In this document: positions 50,827 to 60,254 of the stretch, one piece after another
Layout: the number at the start of each line of letters is the position of its first letter
Numbering within the stretch: position 1 is the stretch's first letter
NCBI RefSeq assembly: GCF_000717595.1
Contig: NZ_JNZO01000007.1
Location: forward strand, 173,361-237,360
Direction of reading: 5' to 3'
Origin: Streptomyces flavochromogenes
GTDB lineage: Bacteria; Actinomycetota; Actinomycetes; Streptomycetales; Streptomycetaceae
DNA: 64,000 bases
The notes under the pieces: generated by a model
What the model was told of the DNA's origin: nothing
Database searches by the model: none
What the model saw: the letters and a program-made list of their open reading frames with translations, nothing else
Program-made: the position numbers and the translations under genes

Positions 50827-50967
50827 GTCACCCGGCCCGCGCGCTACGTTCTGGAGCGCACCACGGGCGTCGTCGGCTTCTTCGGTGCCTCATCGATCGA
50901 GCGTCTGCCGACGAAGCGGGCCATCACGGAACAGACCCGCGCCCTCAAGGCCCCGACCACCGGCTGA
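50827..50967 (+). pseudogene. C-terminal remnant of a TIM-barrel (phosphoenolpyruvate hydrolase-like) protein
   Basis: 47 codons with strong coding-type third positions and no start codon in frame between the DUF2000 stop and the fragment. The peptide GVVGFFGASSIERLPTKRAI followed by TEQTRALK looks like the end of the TIM-barrel PEP-hydrolase-like family found next to Tm-1-like (UPF0261) genes. The rest of the gene is absent, so it is probably left from a deletion. The family match is from memory and moderate. Confidence 0.5.
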
Positions 50968-51036
50968 CGCCGTTGTCGGTGGCGTGCCGTACAACTGGGA
51001 GCGGGGAAGAGAACGACCGCACGAGGGGGACCGCAC

Positions 51037-54000
51037 GTGGACACTTTCGCCGATCCGGGAAGTGCCGGCCGTGCGCCCTTCGTCGGGCGGGCCCGCGAAC
51101 TCGACCGGCTCGACGTGCCACTGCGTCACCGTGCCGAAGGCAGGGGCCCGGCGGTCGTGGAGGTCGTGGGCGAGCCGGGCATCGGCAAGTCCCGGCTCCT
51201 CGCCGAGTTCGCGGCACGGGCGAGGCGGCACGGGGCGACGGTCCTCCGCGGCCGCGCGGGACCCGCGGTCCCGGCCGGACTCGTCGTCCCCGCCGGATCC
51301 GTCCTCCCCGGCGGCTCCACCGTCTCCGGCCGGGAACCGAGCCCGGCCTTCCAGGCCTTCGCGGACGCCTTCGCGGACCTGGATCACCACGACCGCGCTC
51401 TCTCCCCGGCCCTGTCAGCCCTCGCCGATCTCGTCGAGTCGACACCGGCGGCGCCCCGCGCGGACCACGGGGCGGGTTCTCCGGCCGGGACGGGATCCAC
51501 GGCCGGACCGACGCCCCCGAGCCCTGCGGCCGGACCGACGCCCCCGAGCCCCGCGGTCGCCTCGGGCACGTCGGCGCGTACGGCCCCGGGCGGCGTCGTC
51601 AGTGCCCCGGACGGCCTCCGCGCCTCCGGCGGAGCGTTCGGCGCGGAGGCCGCGTGGTCCGATGGCGGTGACGCGGCCCGGCTGCGGCGCATCGTGGCGG
51701 CGCTCCGGCGGGTTCCGGCGGGCGGCCCCGTCCTCGTCCTCGCACTCGACGACTTTCACGTGGCCGACCCCGCCTCCGTCGCGCTCGTCGACCATCTCCT
51801 TCGCCATCCGCTCCGGTCGCCCGTCCTGCTCGTTCTCGCCCGCCGCGAGCGTCAGACCACGCCCGCGCTCGCCTCCGCGCTCGCCCGTGCCGCCGACTCG
51901 GGAGACCTCGCCCGGCTCGCCCTCGGACCTCTGACACCGGACGAGTGCGCCGAGGGGCTCGTCCCCGGGCTGCCGACCGGCCTCGCCCGTGAGGTCCACG
52001 CCGTCAGCCTCGGAAACCCGCTCTACCACCGCGCCCTCGCCCACGCGCGTATCCAGGGCGGAGGGGCGTCCGGGACCGGGCCCGTCGCGGTGGTTCTCGA
52101 CGAACTCGCCCCGCTCGACGGGGCGCAGCGGGCGGTCGTCGAGGCGCTCGCCGTGCTCGACGGACGCGCCACGGCCGAGCTGCTCGCCGCCGCCGTGTCC
52201 CCGCCCACGGTCGCCGCCCACCCGGTCTCCCCGCCCCCGGCGGTCCCGCCGCACCCGCCCGGCCCTCCGGCCGCCATGACCCTGGGCGACGTCCTCGGAG
52301 AGCTGACCCGTCGCGACCTCGTCCGGACCGACGAGGACGGGCGGATCCTCGTGCTGCGCCACCCCGCCCTGCCCGAGCTCGTCCGGAGCACGCTCGACCC
52401 GTGGCGCCGCCGCGAGCTGCACCGGCGGGCGGCCGCCGCGCTCGCCGCCGCCGGGGCGTCCGTGACCGAGCGGGCTCCGCACCTCGTCCACGCCGTGACG
52501 GTCTGGGACCCGGACGCCGCCGCCGAGCTGGTCGAGGCCGCCGAGCGGATCGGCGCGGCCGACCCCGCGCGCGCCGCCCACTGGCTCGGTGCCGTCCTCG
52601 CGCTGCTCCCCGACACCGCCGAGCACCGTGCCGCCTGGCGCGACCTGACGCTCCGACGGGCCCGGGCCCTCGGAGCCGCCGGCCGGGTGGCGGAGAGCAG
52701 GGACCTCCTCCACCACCTCATCGACACCTGCCGTGCGCCGCACACGGCCGAGCTGCGGACCTCCGCCGTCCTGCTCTGCGCCTTCATGGAGCGCCACCTC
52801 GGCCGCTACCCGGAGGCGGACGCACTGCTCCGCCGGGAGCTGGAGCGCACCCCCGGCCCCCGCCCCGACCTGAGGACCTGGCTCGTCGTCGAGTGGGGCT
52901 GCCGGGCCCTCTTCGCCGCCCGGTACCCCGAGGTCCGGTCCGTCGTCGCCCGAACCCTCGGAGAGGCCAGATCGCGGCACGACGAGGCGGGCACGGCGGA
53001 GGTGCTCACCCTGGCCGCGCTCGGTGAGGTGTACGAGGGCGACACCGCCGCCGCCCGCGTCCACGCGACCGAGGCCGCGGCCCTCACCGACACCGTCACC
53101 GACGGCGAACTGGCCGCCCATCCCGAGTCGTTGGTACGACTCGGCTGGACCGAGGTCTTCCTCGAGGAGTACGGGAAGGCGGAGCGCCATGCCACCCGCG
53201 GCATCGGGATGGCCCGGCGTGCCGGACGGCCCTTCGCGCTCTCGCAGTTGCTGCTCTGCTCGGCGTACGTCCACTTGCTGACCGGCAGGGTCGGCGCCGC
53301 GCTCGACCTGGCCGAGGAGTCACTCGCCGTCGCCCGCGCTCTGGGCGGTGCCGAACTCGTCGGCTTCAGCGGGGCGATCCGGGCCGTCGTCCTCCTCCAC
53401 GCCCGGCCCCTGGGTGATCCCGAGCCCTCGGCCGCCGCCGAGGAGGCCGCGGCCACGGTGGGGACCGCGGAAGGCTGGTGGGCCACCCAGACCCGCTCCC
53501 TGCTCGGCTTCGCCGTGCCGCTCCACAGCGACCCGCACCGGGTGCGCGAGGTGCTCGTGCGTGCGGGCGGCGACCGCGACCTCTCCCGGCTCCAGCCCTC
53601 GCTGCGCCCCGGATACCTCGAACTGCTCGCGGGCGCGGCCCTCGCCACCGGAGACCCGGCGGAGGCCGAGCGGGTCGCCCGCCGGGCCCTCGCGGAGGCG
53701 GAGCCGCTCGGGCTGCCCGTACAGCGCGCCGCCGCGCTGCGCGCCTGGGGGCAGGTCCTGGTTCGGCGCGGCGAATCGGCGTCCGCCGCACGGGCGTTCA
53801 CCGACGCGGCACGTGAGAGCGCCCGCTCGGGGGCCGTCCTGCGGGAGGCCCACAGTCTGCTCCTCGCCGCGCCGCAGACGCATGCGGCGGGCGACGGGAC
53901 AGCGGCCGCCGCCCAGTGGCGCAGAGGCAGACGACTGGCCGTCGAGGGAGGCGCCCGCATGCTGGTCGATCTGGCCGACCGTACCCGCCCGGCACCTCCG

Positions 54001-54237
54001 GAGGGCGCGGCCGGGGGCAGGCTCGCCGTCCTCACCCCGAGGGAACGGGAGATCTCGGTGCTGGTCGCCGAAGGACTCACCAACCAGGCCGTGGCCGCCC
54101 GGCTCTGTCTCAGCCCGCGCACGGTCGAGAGCCATGTCGCCCGGGTCTACCGCAAGACGGGAGTGGAGACCCGGGCGGCGCTCGCCTCCCTCGTGGTCAG
54201 GGACGGCGTCGGTGAGGGTCAGTTCTCGCGGGGATAG
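51037..54237 (+). CDS. LAL-type (AAA ATPase plus LuxR) transcriptional regulator
   Basis: 1066 residues. N-terminal ATPase with Walker A GEPGIGKS (45-52) and Walker B-like LVLALDDFHVADPAS; a long TPR-like helical middle (about 430-960); C-terminal LuxR helix-turn-helix LTPREREISVLVAEGLTNQAVAARLCLSPRTVESHVARVYRKTG. These large regulators often control secondary metabolism or sugar use. A Ser/Pro/Gly-rich insert between Walker A and B (about 150-210) carries a repeated GPTPPSPA unit. GTG start; 19-bp tail overlap with the kinase gene on the other strand. Confidence 0.92.
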   Translation: MDTFADPGSAGRAPFVGRARELDRLDVPLRHRAEGRGPAVVEVVGEPGIGKSRLLAEFAARARRHGATVLRGRAGPAVPAGLVVPAGSVLPGGSTVSGREPSPAFQAFADAFADLDHHDRALSPALSALADLVESTPAAPRADHGAGSPAGTGSTAGPTPPSPAAGPTPPSPAVASGTSARTAPGGVVSAPDGLRASGGAFGAEAAWSDGGDAARLRRIVAALRRVPAGGPVLVLALDDFHVADPASVALVDHLLRHPLRSPVLLVLARRERQTTPALASALARAADSGDLARLALGPLTPDECAEGLVPGLPTGLAREVHAVSLGNPLYHRALAHARIQGGGASGTGPVAVVLDELAPLDGAQRAVVEALAVLDGRATAELLAAAVSPPTVAAHPVSPPPAVPPHPPGPPAAMTLGDVLGELTRRDLVRTDEDGRILVLRHPALPELVRSTLDPWRRRELHRRAAAALAAAGASVTERAPHLVHAVTVWDPDAAAELVEAAERIGAADPARAAHWLGAVLALLPDTAEHRAAWRDLTLRRARALGAAGRVAESRDLLHHLIDTCRAPHTAELRTSAVLLCAFMERHLGRYPEADALLRRELERTPGPRPDLRTWLVVEWGCRALFAARYPEVRSVVARTLGEARSRHDEAGTAEVLTLAALGEVYEGDTAAARVHATEAAALTDTVTDGELAAHPESLVRLGWTEVFLEEYGKAERHATRGIGMARRAGRPFALSQLLLCSAYVHLLTGRVGAALDLAEESLAVARALGGAELVGFSGAIRAVVLLHARPLGDPEPSAAAEEAAATVGTAEGWWATQTRSLLGFAVPLHSDPHRVREVLVRAGGDRDLSRLQPSLRPGYLELLAGAALATGDPAEAERVARRALAEAEPLGLPVQRAAALRAWGQVLVRRGESASAARAFTDAARESARSGAVLREAHSLLLAAPQTHAAGDGTAAAAQWRRGRRLAVEGGARMLVDLADRTRPAPPEGAAGGRLAVLTPREREISVLVAEGLTNQAVAARLCLSPRTVESHVARVYRKTGVETRAALASLVVRDGVGEGQFSRG

Positions 54238-56123
54238 GTCGCCGTCACCCGGCCCTTCGCGTCCGCGCTCAGATACGCGGAGCCGTACGCGTCGGACAGG
54301 TAGACGCTGATGCCGGCCTTGGTCCCGAAGACCGACGAGGGCGGGGTGATGACGAGGTAGCGGCTGGTCGGCTTGTCGACCCCCAGTTCCTTGTCCGCGC
54401 GCTTCATCAGTGCCGGCAGGACGTCCCAGTCGAAGTCGTTGAGGTCGGTCGGGACCGAGCCGGGAAAGGCCGTGCCGGATCCCTGGCGGACGGCGGCGTC
54501 CTCGCCCCGGTACATGTACCGGTCGTACCGCTTCGTACTGCCCTTGACCAGTGACTCGGCGATCGCGTAGTCGGGGTACACGACGAAGCTGGTCACCATG
54601 GTCCCGCCCGACGCCTCCTTGATCGCGGCGATGGCGGACCGGACCCCGGCGGGCGTCAGCAGACTGCCCTTCACCGGCTCGACGTCCGTCGACGCCTCCG
54701 GCGACGGCGTGGACGTGGACGTCGGTGTGCTCGACGCGTCGGGCCGCTGGGCGACCGGCCCCTGCTGCGACGGAGGCGCGCTGCTCGGGCCGCTTCCCGG
54801 GTCGTCCGGCCGCCAGTCCCACGTCATGGCGCCGACGGGAATCCCCACGGCGAGCACCACGACGGCGGCGGAACCCAGGAGCCGGGCGGTACGACGCCGC
54901 CGCCGGCCGGCGGCACGGGCCGCGGAGGCGGAGGAGGGAGCGGTCGCGGGGAAGCCACCGGAGGGGGCGAACACGGCATCGGCCGCGGGATGCGCGGCCG
55001 ACGGGGGAGCATCGGTGGGCGAGGCGCCCTGCGACGCCGTCGCGGCGACCGCCGGACCCGCGCCCGCGCCCGAGACCGCCGGACCCGCACCCGAGACCGC
55101 CGGACCCGCACCCGAGACCGCCGGAGGTACCGGGTGGCCCACCGGAGGCGCCAGGTGGAACGACGTCGCCCCGCTCCGGCCGTCGCCCGCCGCACCCGGC
55201 CGGCCGAAGGTCTGCGCGCCCGCCCCGTTCGAGGGAGCCGGCGCTCGGCCCCGTACCGCGTCGGCGTCCTGACGGAGTGCCGGACGTGCGGCCGGATCCG
55301 GTGACGTGACGGCGGCGAGCGCGCGGTCGAGCTCCTCCGCGTCCGGGCGGGCGGACGGCTCCCGCACCAGCAACCCGGCAAGGAGGCCGGTGAGCTCGCC
55401 CGCGCGCCGCGGGGGCGGCACGTCGTCGGAGAGAACGGCCGCCAGCGTCGCGAGCGTGTTCTCCCGGCGCAGCGGGTGATGGCCCTCGACCGCCACGTAC
55501 AGCACCATGCCGAGCGACCACAGGTCGGCGGCCGGACCGCTGCCGCCACCGCCGCGGATCCGCTCGGGCGCCATGTAGTCGGGCGAGCCGATGATCGAGC
55601 CCGAGGCCGTCAGGACGGTGGACTCGCGGATCGCGGCGATGCCGAAGTCGGTGAGCACCGGCCGCCCGTCGGGGCGCAGCAGGACGTTGGCGGGCTTGAC
55701 GTCGCGGTGCTCGATGTCCCGCTCGTGCGCGGCCCGCAGGGCCGAGAGCAGCTCGCGGCCGAGCGTGGCGGCCTCGACCGGAGTCATCGAGCCCCGGTCG
55801 AGCCGGTCCTGGAGGGATCCGCCGGTGACCAGCTCCATCACGAGCCACGGGTAGGTGCCCTCGCCGGCGTCGACGATGTGATGGATGGTCACTACGTTGG
55901 GGTGGTCGATCCGGGCGAGGGCGCGCGCCTCGCGCAGGACACGCTCGCGCAGGGTCCGGGCTCCCTCGACGTCGTGCTCGGCGTGCGCGGGATCCGGCGG
56001 GCGCACCTCCTTGACCGCCACGTCACGGTGGAGAACCAGGTCGCGGGCTCGCCAGACCGTTCCCATGCCGCCGCCGCCCAGCCGCTCCACCAGCTCGAAG
56101 CGGCCGTCGATCACTCTGTTCAC
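54219..56123 (-). CDS. Transmembrane Ser/Thr protein kinase
   Basis: 634 residues. Kinase domain 8-265: GGGGMGTVW (16-24), Lys38, HRDVKPAN (139-146), DFG (159-161), APERI. A long Ala/Pro/Gly linker holds three VSGAGPA repeats. One transmembrane helix (about 413-432) and a roughly 160-residue outer domain without PASTA follow. GTG 56123 overlaps the stop of the upstream helical-repeat gene (GTGA), so the two are made together. An open frame continues upstream to 58007, but that is the shadow of the neighbouring gene. Confidence 0.92.
   Translation of the reverse strand: MNRVIDGRFELVERLGGGGMGTVWRARDLVLHRDVAVKEVRPPDPAHAEHDVEGARTLRERVLREARALARIDHPNVVTIHHIVDAGEGTYPWLVMELVTGGSLQDRLDRGSMTPVEAATLGRELLSALRAAHERDIEHRDVKPANVLLRPDGRPVLTDFGIAAIRESTVLTASGSIIGSPDYMAPERIRGGGGSGPAADLWSLGMVLYVAVEGHHPLRRENTLATLAAVLSDDVPPPRRAGELTGLLAGLLVREPSARPDAEELDRALAAVTSPDPAARPALRQDADAVRGRAPAPSNGAGAQTFGRPGAAGDGRSGATSFHLAPPVGHPVPPAVSGAGPAVSGAGPAVSGAGAGPAVAATASQGASPTDAPPSAAHPAADAVFAPSGGFPATAPSSASAARAAGRRRRRTARLLGSAAVVVLAVGIPVGAMTWDWRPDDPGSGPSSAPPSQQGPVAQRPDASSTPTSTSTPSPEASTDVEPVKGSLLTPAGVRSAIAAIKEASGGTMVTSFVVYPDYAIAESLVKGSTKRYDRYMYRGEDAAVRQGSGTAFPGSVPTDLNDFDWDVLPALMKRADKELGVDKPTSRYLVITPPSSVFGTKAGISVYLSDAYGSAYLSADAKGRVTATYPREN
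55070..55132 (-). repeat. Three 21-bp tandem repeats within the kinase linker
   Basis: Unit CCGAGACCGCCGGACCCGCAC starts at 55070, 55091 and 55112 (the third diverges at its end), coding for PAVSGAG repeats. In frame, so copy changes only alter linker length. Confidence 0.85.
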
Positions 56124-57769
56124 TCGCACCCCTGTACTCGGGTCCCCGGGGCGGTGGCGGCCTGCGGCCCTGCCCCGCCCACTTCGCCGTACACGTCGAC
56201 CTGGTAGCACGCCGGCGGCCCGAACGGCTCCGGGAGTGCACGCAAGCCCGGCCACGGCCCCCGCGAGCCCCCGGCCGGGGCACCGACTTCCGCCTCGGCC
56301 TCGGTCGCGGCCTTCGCGTCGGCGTCGACCGTACCGCTCGTGCCGTGGACCTCCGGCACCGGGCGGTGGGTCCCCGCCGTCTCCGGACGGTGGGTCTCCT
56401 CCGGCAGCGCGGTGGCGCCCCCGGCATCCGGCTGGCCCGCGTGGGCCGTCTTCCCGGACGATCCGGCCGGGCCGAGCGTTTCCGCCGTCCGCCGGCCCAG
56501 CGCCGCGCCATGGCGTGGGTCGCCCCACGACCGGGCCTCCGCCGCGGCGAGCGCGTACTCCCGCGCCGCCCGGCCGGGTTCGCCCAGGTGCAGCAGACAC
56601 TCGGCGAGCCAGGCCCGGGCCCGTACGCGCGCCGTCGTGTCGCCGTCCTCCGCGAACCCGGTCAGCGCCTGTTCGAGGAGGCCGAGGGCCTTGCCGTAGT
56701 GGCCGCGCTCCGCGTGGGCGACACCGAGCAGGAGCCGTGCGAGGGCGCCCACGCGAACGTCCTGCGCCGGCCCCTCGGTGTGACGGACGGCCTCGGCGAG
56801 CAGCGACAGCCGCTCGCCGCCCTCCTCCGCCGTCTCCTCCTTCCCTCCCCGGGCCGCACGCTCCTGATCGCGTGACCCGGAGAGCGTCCGTGCCAGGGCC
56901 AGACAGAGACGGGCCCGGTCGGCGGCCCGCAGTGGCGCGCCCGTCACTCCGGAGGCGAGGGCGGCTCGCAGGAGTGCGGCCGCCTCCTCGTGCGCGCCGG
57001 TGGACCGCAGTACGGCGGCGAGCAGGAGTCGATGTTCGGTGGCGGGCCACAGCCGGCCCCCGGCCCGGTGGTCGTCGAGTGCCGCCCTCAGATGGGTCTG
57101 TGCGGCGGCCGGGTCGTCCGGCGCCGCGATCCGGCCGAGCAGCGCCCGTGTGTCGGCGAGCACGCCGAGGACGGCGGGATCCGCCCGGTGCGGTGCGGCG
57201 AAGGCGATCAGCCGGGTGAGTTCCTCGCGCAGGGCGGCTGCCTCGGCCGTCGGGTCGGGTGCGGTGTCGAGCAGATCGGCGCGGGCCCGAAGGTGCAGCA
57301 GACGCACCGTCGCGGTCTCGGCGGCCTCGGCCTGCCCGATGCGGTGGAGTGCCGTGGCCCGCTCGCACAGCTCCGCGAGCCGGGCGCAGGCCGTCCCTCC
57401 GCGGCCCGGACCCGCGACGAGCGCACGTGCCCGCGACACCAGGGCCTTGCCCCGCTGTCCGGCCTGCTCGTGCAGGTCGGCGGCCCGGAAGAAGAGCGGC
57501 CCCGCAGCCGGCCGCGCGGCGCCCCGGCAGTCGAGCGCGGTCGCGTCCAGAGCGTCGGCGTGGTCCCCGGGAGTGAGGGCCCCACCCGCGCGCTGAAGGG
57601 CTGTCGCGGCACGCTCCCAGGCACTTCCCGCCCAGGGGTGCCCATGGGCGGTGAGCCGCCGGGCCCGGTGGAGCAGCTCGTGCGGATCCTCCGGTTCGTC
57701 GCCGGTACCGGCCCGCCGGTCGTACGGGCGCACACCGAGGCGGAACTCGTCGGGCGAGCGGCTGCTCAT
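56120..57769 (-). CDS. Helical-repeat (TPR-like) protein coupled to a Ser/Thr kinase
   Basis: 549 residues, Ala/Arg/Leu-rich, with many paired helices of TPR type (LLLGVAHAERGHYGKALGLLEQALTGFAEDG; ARAWLAECLLHLGEPGRAAREYALAAAEA). No signal or membrane segment. The last 130 residues are Pro/Glu/Thr-rich and disordered. I do not recognise a defined family. Start ATG 57769 (MSSRSPDEF). Its stop overlaps the kinase start by 4 bp, which suggests a scaffold or substrate of the kinase; this is inference. Confidence 0.8.
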   Translation of the reverse strand: MSSRSPDEFRLGVRPYDRRAGTGDEPEDPHELLHRARRLTAHGHPWAGSAWERAATALQRAGGALTPGDHADALDATALDCRGAARPAAGPLFFRAADLHEQAGQRGKALVSRARALVAGPGRGGTACARLAELCERATALHRIGQAEAAETATVRLLHLRARADLLDTAPDPTAEAAALREELTRLIAFAAPHRADPAVLGVLADTRALLGRIAAPDDPAAAQTHLRAALDDHRAGGRLWPATEHRLLLAAVLRSTGAHEEAAALLRAALASGVTGAPLRAADRARLCLALARTLSGSRDQERAARGGKEETAEEGGERLSLLAEAVRHTEGPAQDVRVGALARLLLGVAHAERGHYGKALGLLEQALTGFAEDGDTTARVRARAWLAECLLHLGEPGRAAREYALAAAEARSWGDPRHGAALGRRTAETLGPAGSSGKTAHAGQPDAGGATALPEETHRPETAGTHRPVPEVHGTSGTVDADAKAATEAEAEVGAPAGGSRGPWPGLRALPEPFGPPACYQVDVYGEVGGAGPQAATAPGTRVQGCE

Positions 57770-58139
57770 GTGGGGGGTGCTCCGGGGAGAGGGGACGGGA
57801 GGGGACGAAGCGGGGGAACGGGAGAGGACGAGGAGAGCGAGAGATGCGAGGAGACAGGGGAGGAGGCAAGGAACGGGGCGGGAGAGGGCCGGGCACCCGG
57901 CGGAACCCGCGTACACAGAGGTCGGACCGACTTTCGCAGCCCCGAGCCGCCCGCACATCCGTAGAACTACGGAATCCGATGTCCCGGTGTCCCCTCCCCC
58001 CTCTCACCCCGACCCCGCCGCCTCCCTCCTCACCCCATCGTTCGGCCGCACAACGCAGCGCCCGCCCCCAGGTACTCGGCTAGGGTGATTCGATAGGGAA
58101 TGCGCCCCCCGGGGCCGGGCCGATGCGTAGGTCGATGCG
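57770..58139. other. 370-bp divergent intergenic region with purine-rich tract and palindrome
   Basis: Between the TPR-like gene (-) and the PAS/GAF/PP2C gene (+). From about 57775 to 57895 the plus strand is almost all G and A, so the 5' leader of the TPR-like message is pyrimidine-rich. TCCGTAG-AA-CTACGGA (57958-57973) is a perfect 16-bp palindrome and the best operator candidate. TAGGGT (58081-58086) could be a -10 for the phosphatase gene. No coding stretch seen. Confidence 0.6.
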
Positions 58140-60200
58140 TTGGAGACTCACGAGTCGTCGAGCAGGGTTCCGCAGCCGCCCCGGGCGGCCGTCGGGGACG
58201 CGGGTGTGCTCCGCGAACTGCTCCCGATCGCCCTGTGGCGTGAAGACGCCGAGGGTCGCATCGTCGAGTGGTCGCTCGCCGCCCAGGATCTGCTCGGCCA
58301 CCGCCCCGAGCACGCGATCGGACGGCTCGCCACGCCCCTCCTCGTCCCCGACGACAACCGTGAACTCGCCGAACGGCTCACCCATCGCGTCCAGGCCGGC
58401 GAGACCATGGTCGGCACCCTCCCCGTCCTGCACCGCGACGGCCACACGATCGCCATGGAGATGTGGATCGTGCCCGCCGCCGACCCGGAGGGCCGGCCGG
58501 GCGCGATGCTCATCGCGGTGGAGACCTCGGAGGTCCTGCGCATGCGGGAGAACCTCGCGGCGATGGAGAGCCTCTTCACCCAGTCGCCGATCGGTCTCGC
58601 CCTGCTCGGCCCCGACCTGCGGTTCCTCAGGGTCAACGACGCCCTGGCCCGGATGAACGGGGTGGGGGCCGCCGAGCACGTGGGCCGCCGCCTCACGGAG
58701 GTGGTGCCCGGCGTCAACGCCGCCTCGCTCGAATCCCTGATGCGCCAGGTCATGGAGAGCGGGAACGCCGTCGTCGACGCCCGCCGCGTCGGACGTACCC
58801 CCGCCGACCCCGACCGCGACCACATCTGGTCCTGCTCGTACGCCCCGCTCATCGACCGCACCGACCGGCGGTCCCTGGGACTCATCGCGTCCCTCGTGGA
58901 CATCACCGAGAGCCAGGAGGCGCACACCGAGGTCGAGCGGGCCCGCCACCGTTTCGCCCTGCTCGCCGAGGCCGGGGCGCGGATCGGCACGACCCTGGAC
59001 CTGCAGCAGACGGCCGAGGAGACGGTACGTTTCCTCGTGCCGCAGCTGGCCGACTCGGCGGACGTCCAGATGCTGGAGTCCGTCCTCGAACCGGACGACC
59101 CGGTCGCCTCCACGCGCGGGGTGCTCCGCCGACTCGCGGCCCGCTTCCCGGACCCCACGGCCCCCACGTCCCTGCTCGTCCCGGGGCAGACCTTCCAGAT
59201 CCCGCTGGACTCCGTGTACGAGGGGGTCGTCGCCCGCGGCCGGCCCACGAACCTCTTCACGTCCGACATCCCGCACCTGTTCACCGACCCGCGCACCGAG
59301 GCGCTCCGCACCTACTTCGCCACCCGCATAGGGTCGGCACGGCTCATCCCCATGGTGGCCCGCGGCAAGGTGCTCGGCTCGGTCACGGTGACCCGGCTGC
59401 GGACCCGCGAGCCCTTCGACGCGCAGGACTGCGTCCTCATCGACGAGGTCGTGGCCCGGGCCGCCCTCAACATCGACAACGCCCGCCTCTACACGACCCA
59501 GCGGGAGGCCGCCCTCACCCTTCAGCGCAGCCTCACCAACAGCGCGCTGCCCGACGTCACCGGGCTCGAACTCACCGGCCGCTACCTGCCCGCGAGCGCC
59601 CATGACGTCGGCGGCGACTGGTTCGACGTCATCACCGTGCCCGGCGGCAGGACGGGTCTTGTCATCGGTGACGTCATGGGCCACGGCATCCACGCGGCCG
59701 CGGTCATGGGTCAACTGCGCACAGCGGTCAGGACCCTGGCCCGCCACGACATCCCGCCGGCAGAGATGCTCAGCTCCCTCGACGCCGTCGTGGCCGACCT
59801 CGGTGAGGACACGATGGCGACCTGCGTCTACGCCGTCCACGACCCGGCCACCGGCGGCTGGGTCATCGCCCGCGCCGGTCATCCACCACCGGCCGTGGCC
59901 ACTCCGGACGGGACGATCACCTTCCTCGACGGACCGCCGGGAACCCCGCTGGGCACGGGCGCCCACGACTTCGGGACCGAGGAGGTCGCCCTGCCCGAGG
60001 GCGGGCTGCTCGTCCTCTACACCGACGGCCTCATCGAGGCCCGCGACCGCGACCTCGACGAGGGGATGCGACAGCTGGGCCGGGCGCTCAGGCACCTCGA
60101 CCGCCCCCTGGACGAGCTGTGCGACGACATCCTGAAGCAGCTGCTCGCGGCGCCCGCGCAGGACGACGTGGCGATACTGCTCGCCCGGACGACCAGCTGA
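58140..60200 (+). CDS. PAS-PAS-GAF-PP2C (SpoIIE/RsbU-type) phosphatase
   Basis: 686 residues. PAS 1 about 20-130, PAS 2 about 135-260 (LFTQSPIGLALLGPDLRFLRVNDALARMNG), GAF about 270-445, PP2C about 460-680 with GGDWFDVI, GDVMGHG and a late DDVAILLAR, whose Asp residues bind metal. Such proteins dephosphorylate STAS antagonists to free sigma factors. The GAF domain lacks an obvious heme or nucleotide motif. TTG 58140 is used because a stop lies 4 codons upstream in frame and no ATG/GTG occurs before the first PAS. STAS proteins at 38105 and 47344 are conceivable substrates. Confidence 0.9.
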   Translation: METHESSSRVPQPPRAAVGDAGVLRELLPIALWREDAEGRIVEWSLAAQDLLGHRPEHAIGRLATPLLVPDDNRELAERLTHRVQAGETMVGTLPVLHRDGHTIAMEMWIVPAADPEGRPGAMLIAVETSEVLRMRENLAAMESLFTQSPIGLALLGPDLRFLRVNDALARMNGVGAAEHVGRRLTEVVPGVNAASLESLMRQVMESGNAVVDARRVGRTPADPDRDHIWSCSYAPLIDRTDRRSLGLIASLVDITESQEAHTEVERARHRFALLAEAGARIGTTLDLQQTAEETVRFLVPQLADSADVQMLESVLEPDDPVASTRGVLRRLAARFPDPTAPTSLLVPGQTFQIPLDSVYEGVVARGRPTNLFTSDIPHLFTDPRTEALRTYFATRIGSARLIPMVARGKVLGSVTVTRLRTREPFDAQDCVLIDEVVARAALNIDNARLYTTQREAALTLQRSLTNSALPDVTGLELTGRYLPASAHDVGGDWFDVITVPGGRTGLVIGDVMGHGIHAAAVMGQLRTAVRTLARHDIPPAEMLSSLDAVVADLGEDTMATCVYAVHDPATGGWVIARAGHPPPAVATPDGTITFLDGPPGTPLGTGAHDFGTEEVALPEGGLLVLYTDGLIEARDRDLDEGMRQLGRALRHLDRPLDELCDDILKQLLAAPAQDDVAILLARTTS

Positions 60201-60254
60201 CGATCGCGTACGGGGGAAGGGGGTTCGCCTCGGCTTCGTCCGGGCGCGCCGGGC

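Noticed and set aside
48301..50967. Long plus-strand frame ending in the TIM-barrel-like fragment
   Set aside because: The frame before about 50827 is antisense to the AhpD-like and AraC genes or off-frame within DUF2000; only the last 47 codons have coding character.
56124..58007. N-terminal extension of the Ser/Thr kinase frame
   Set aside because: It is the off-frame reading of the coupled TPR-like gene; the kinase fold begins right at GTG 56123.
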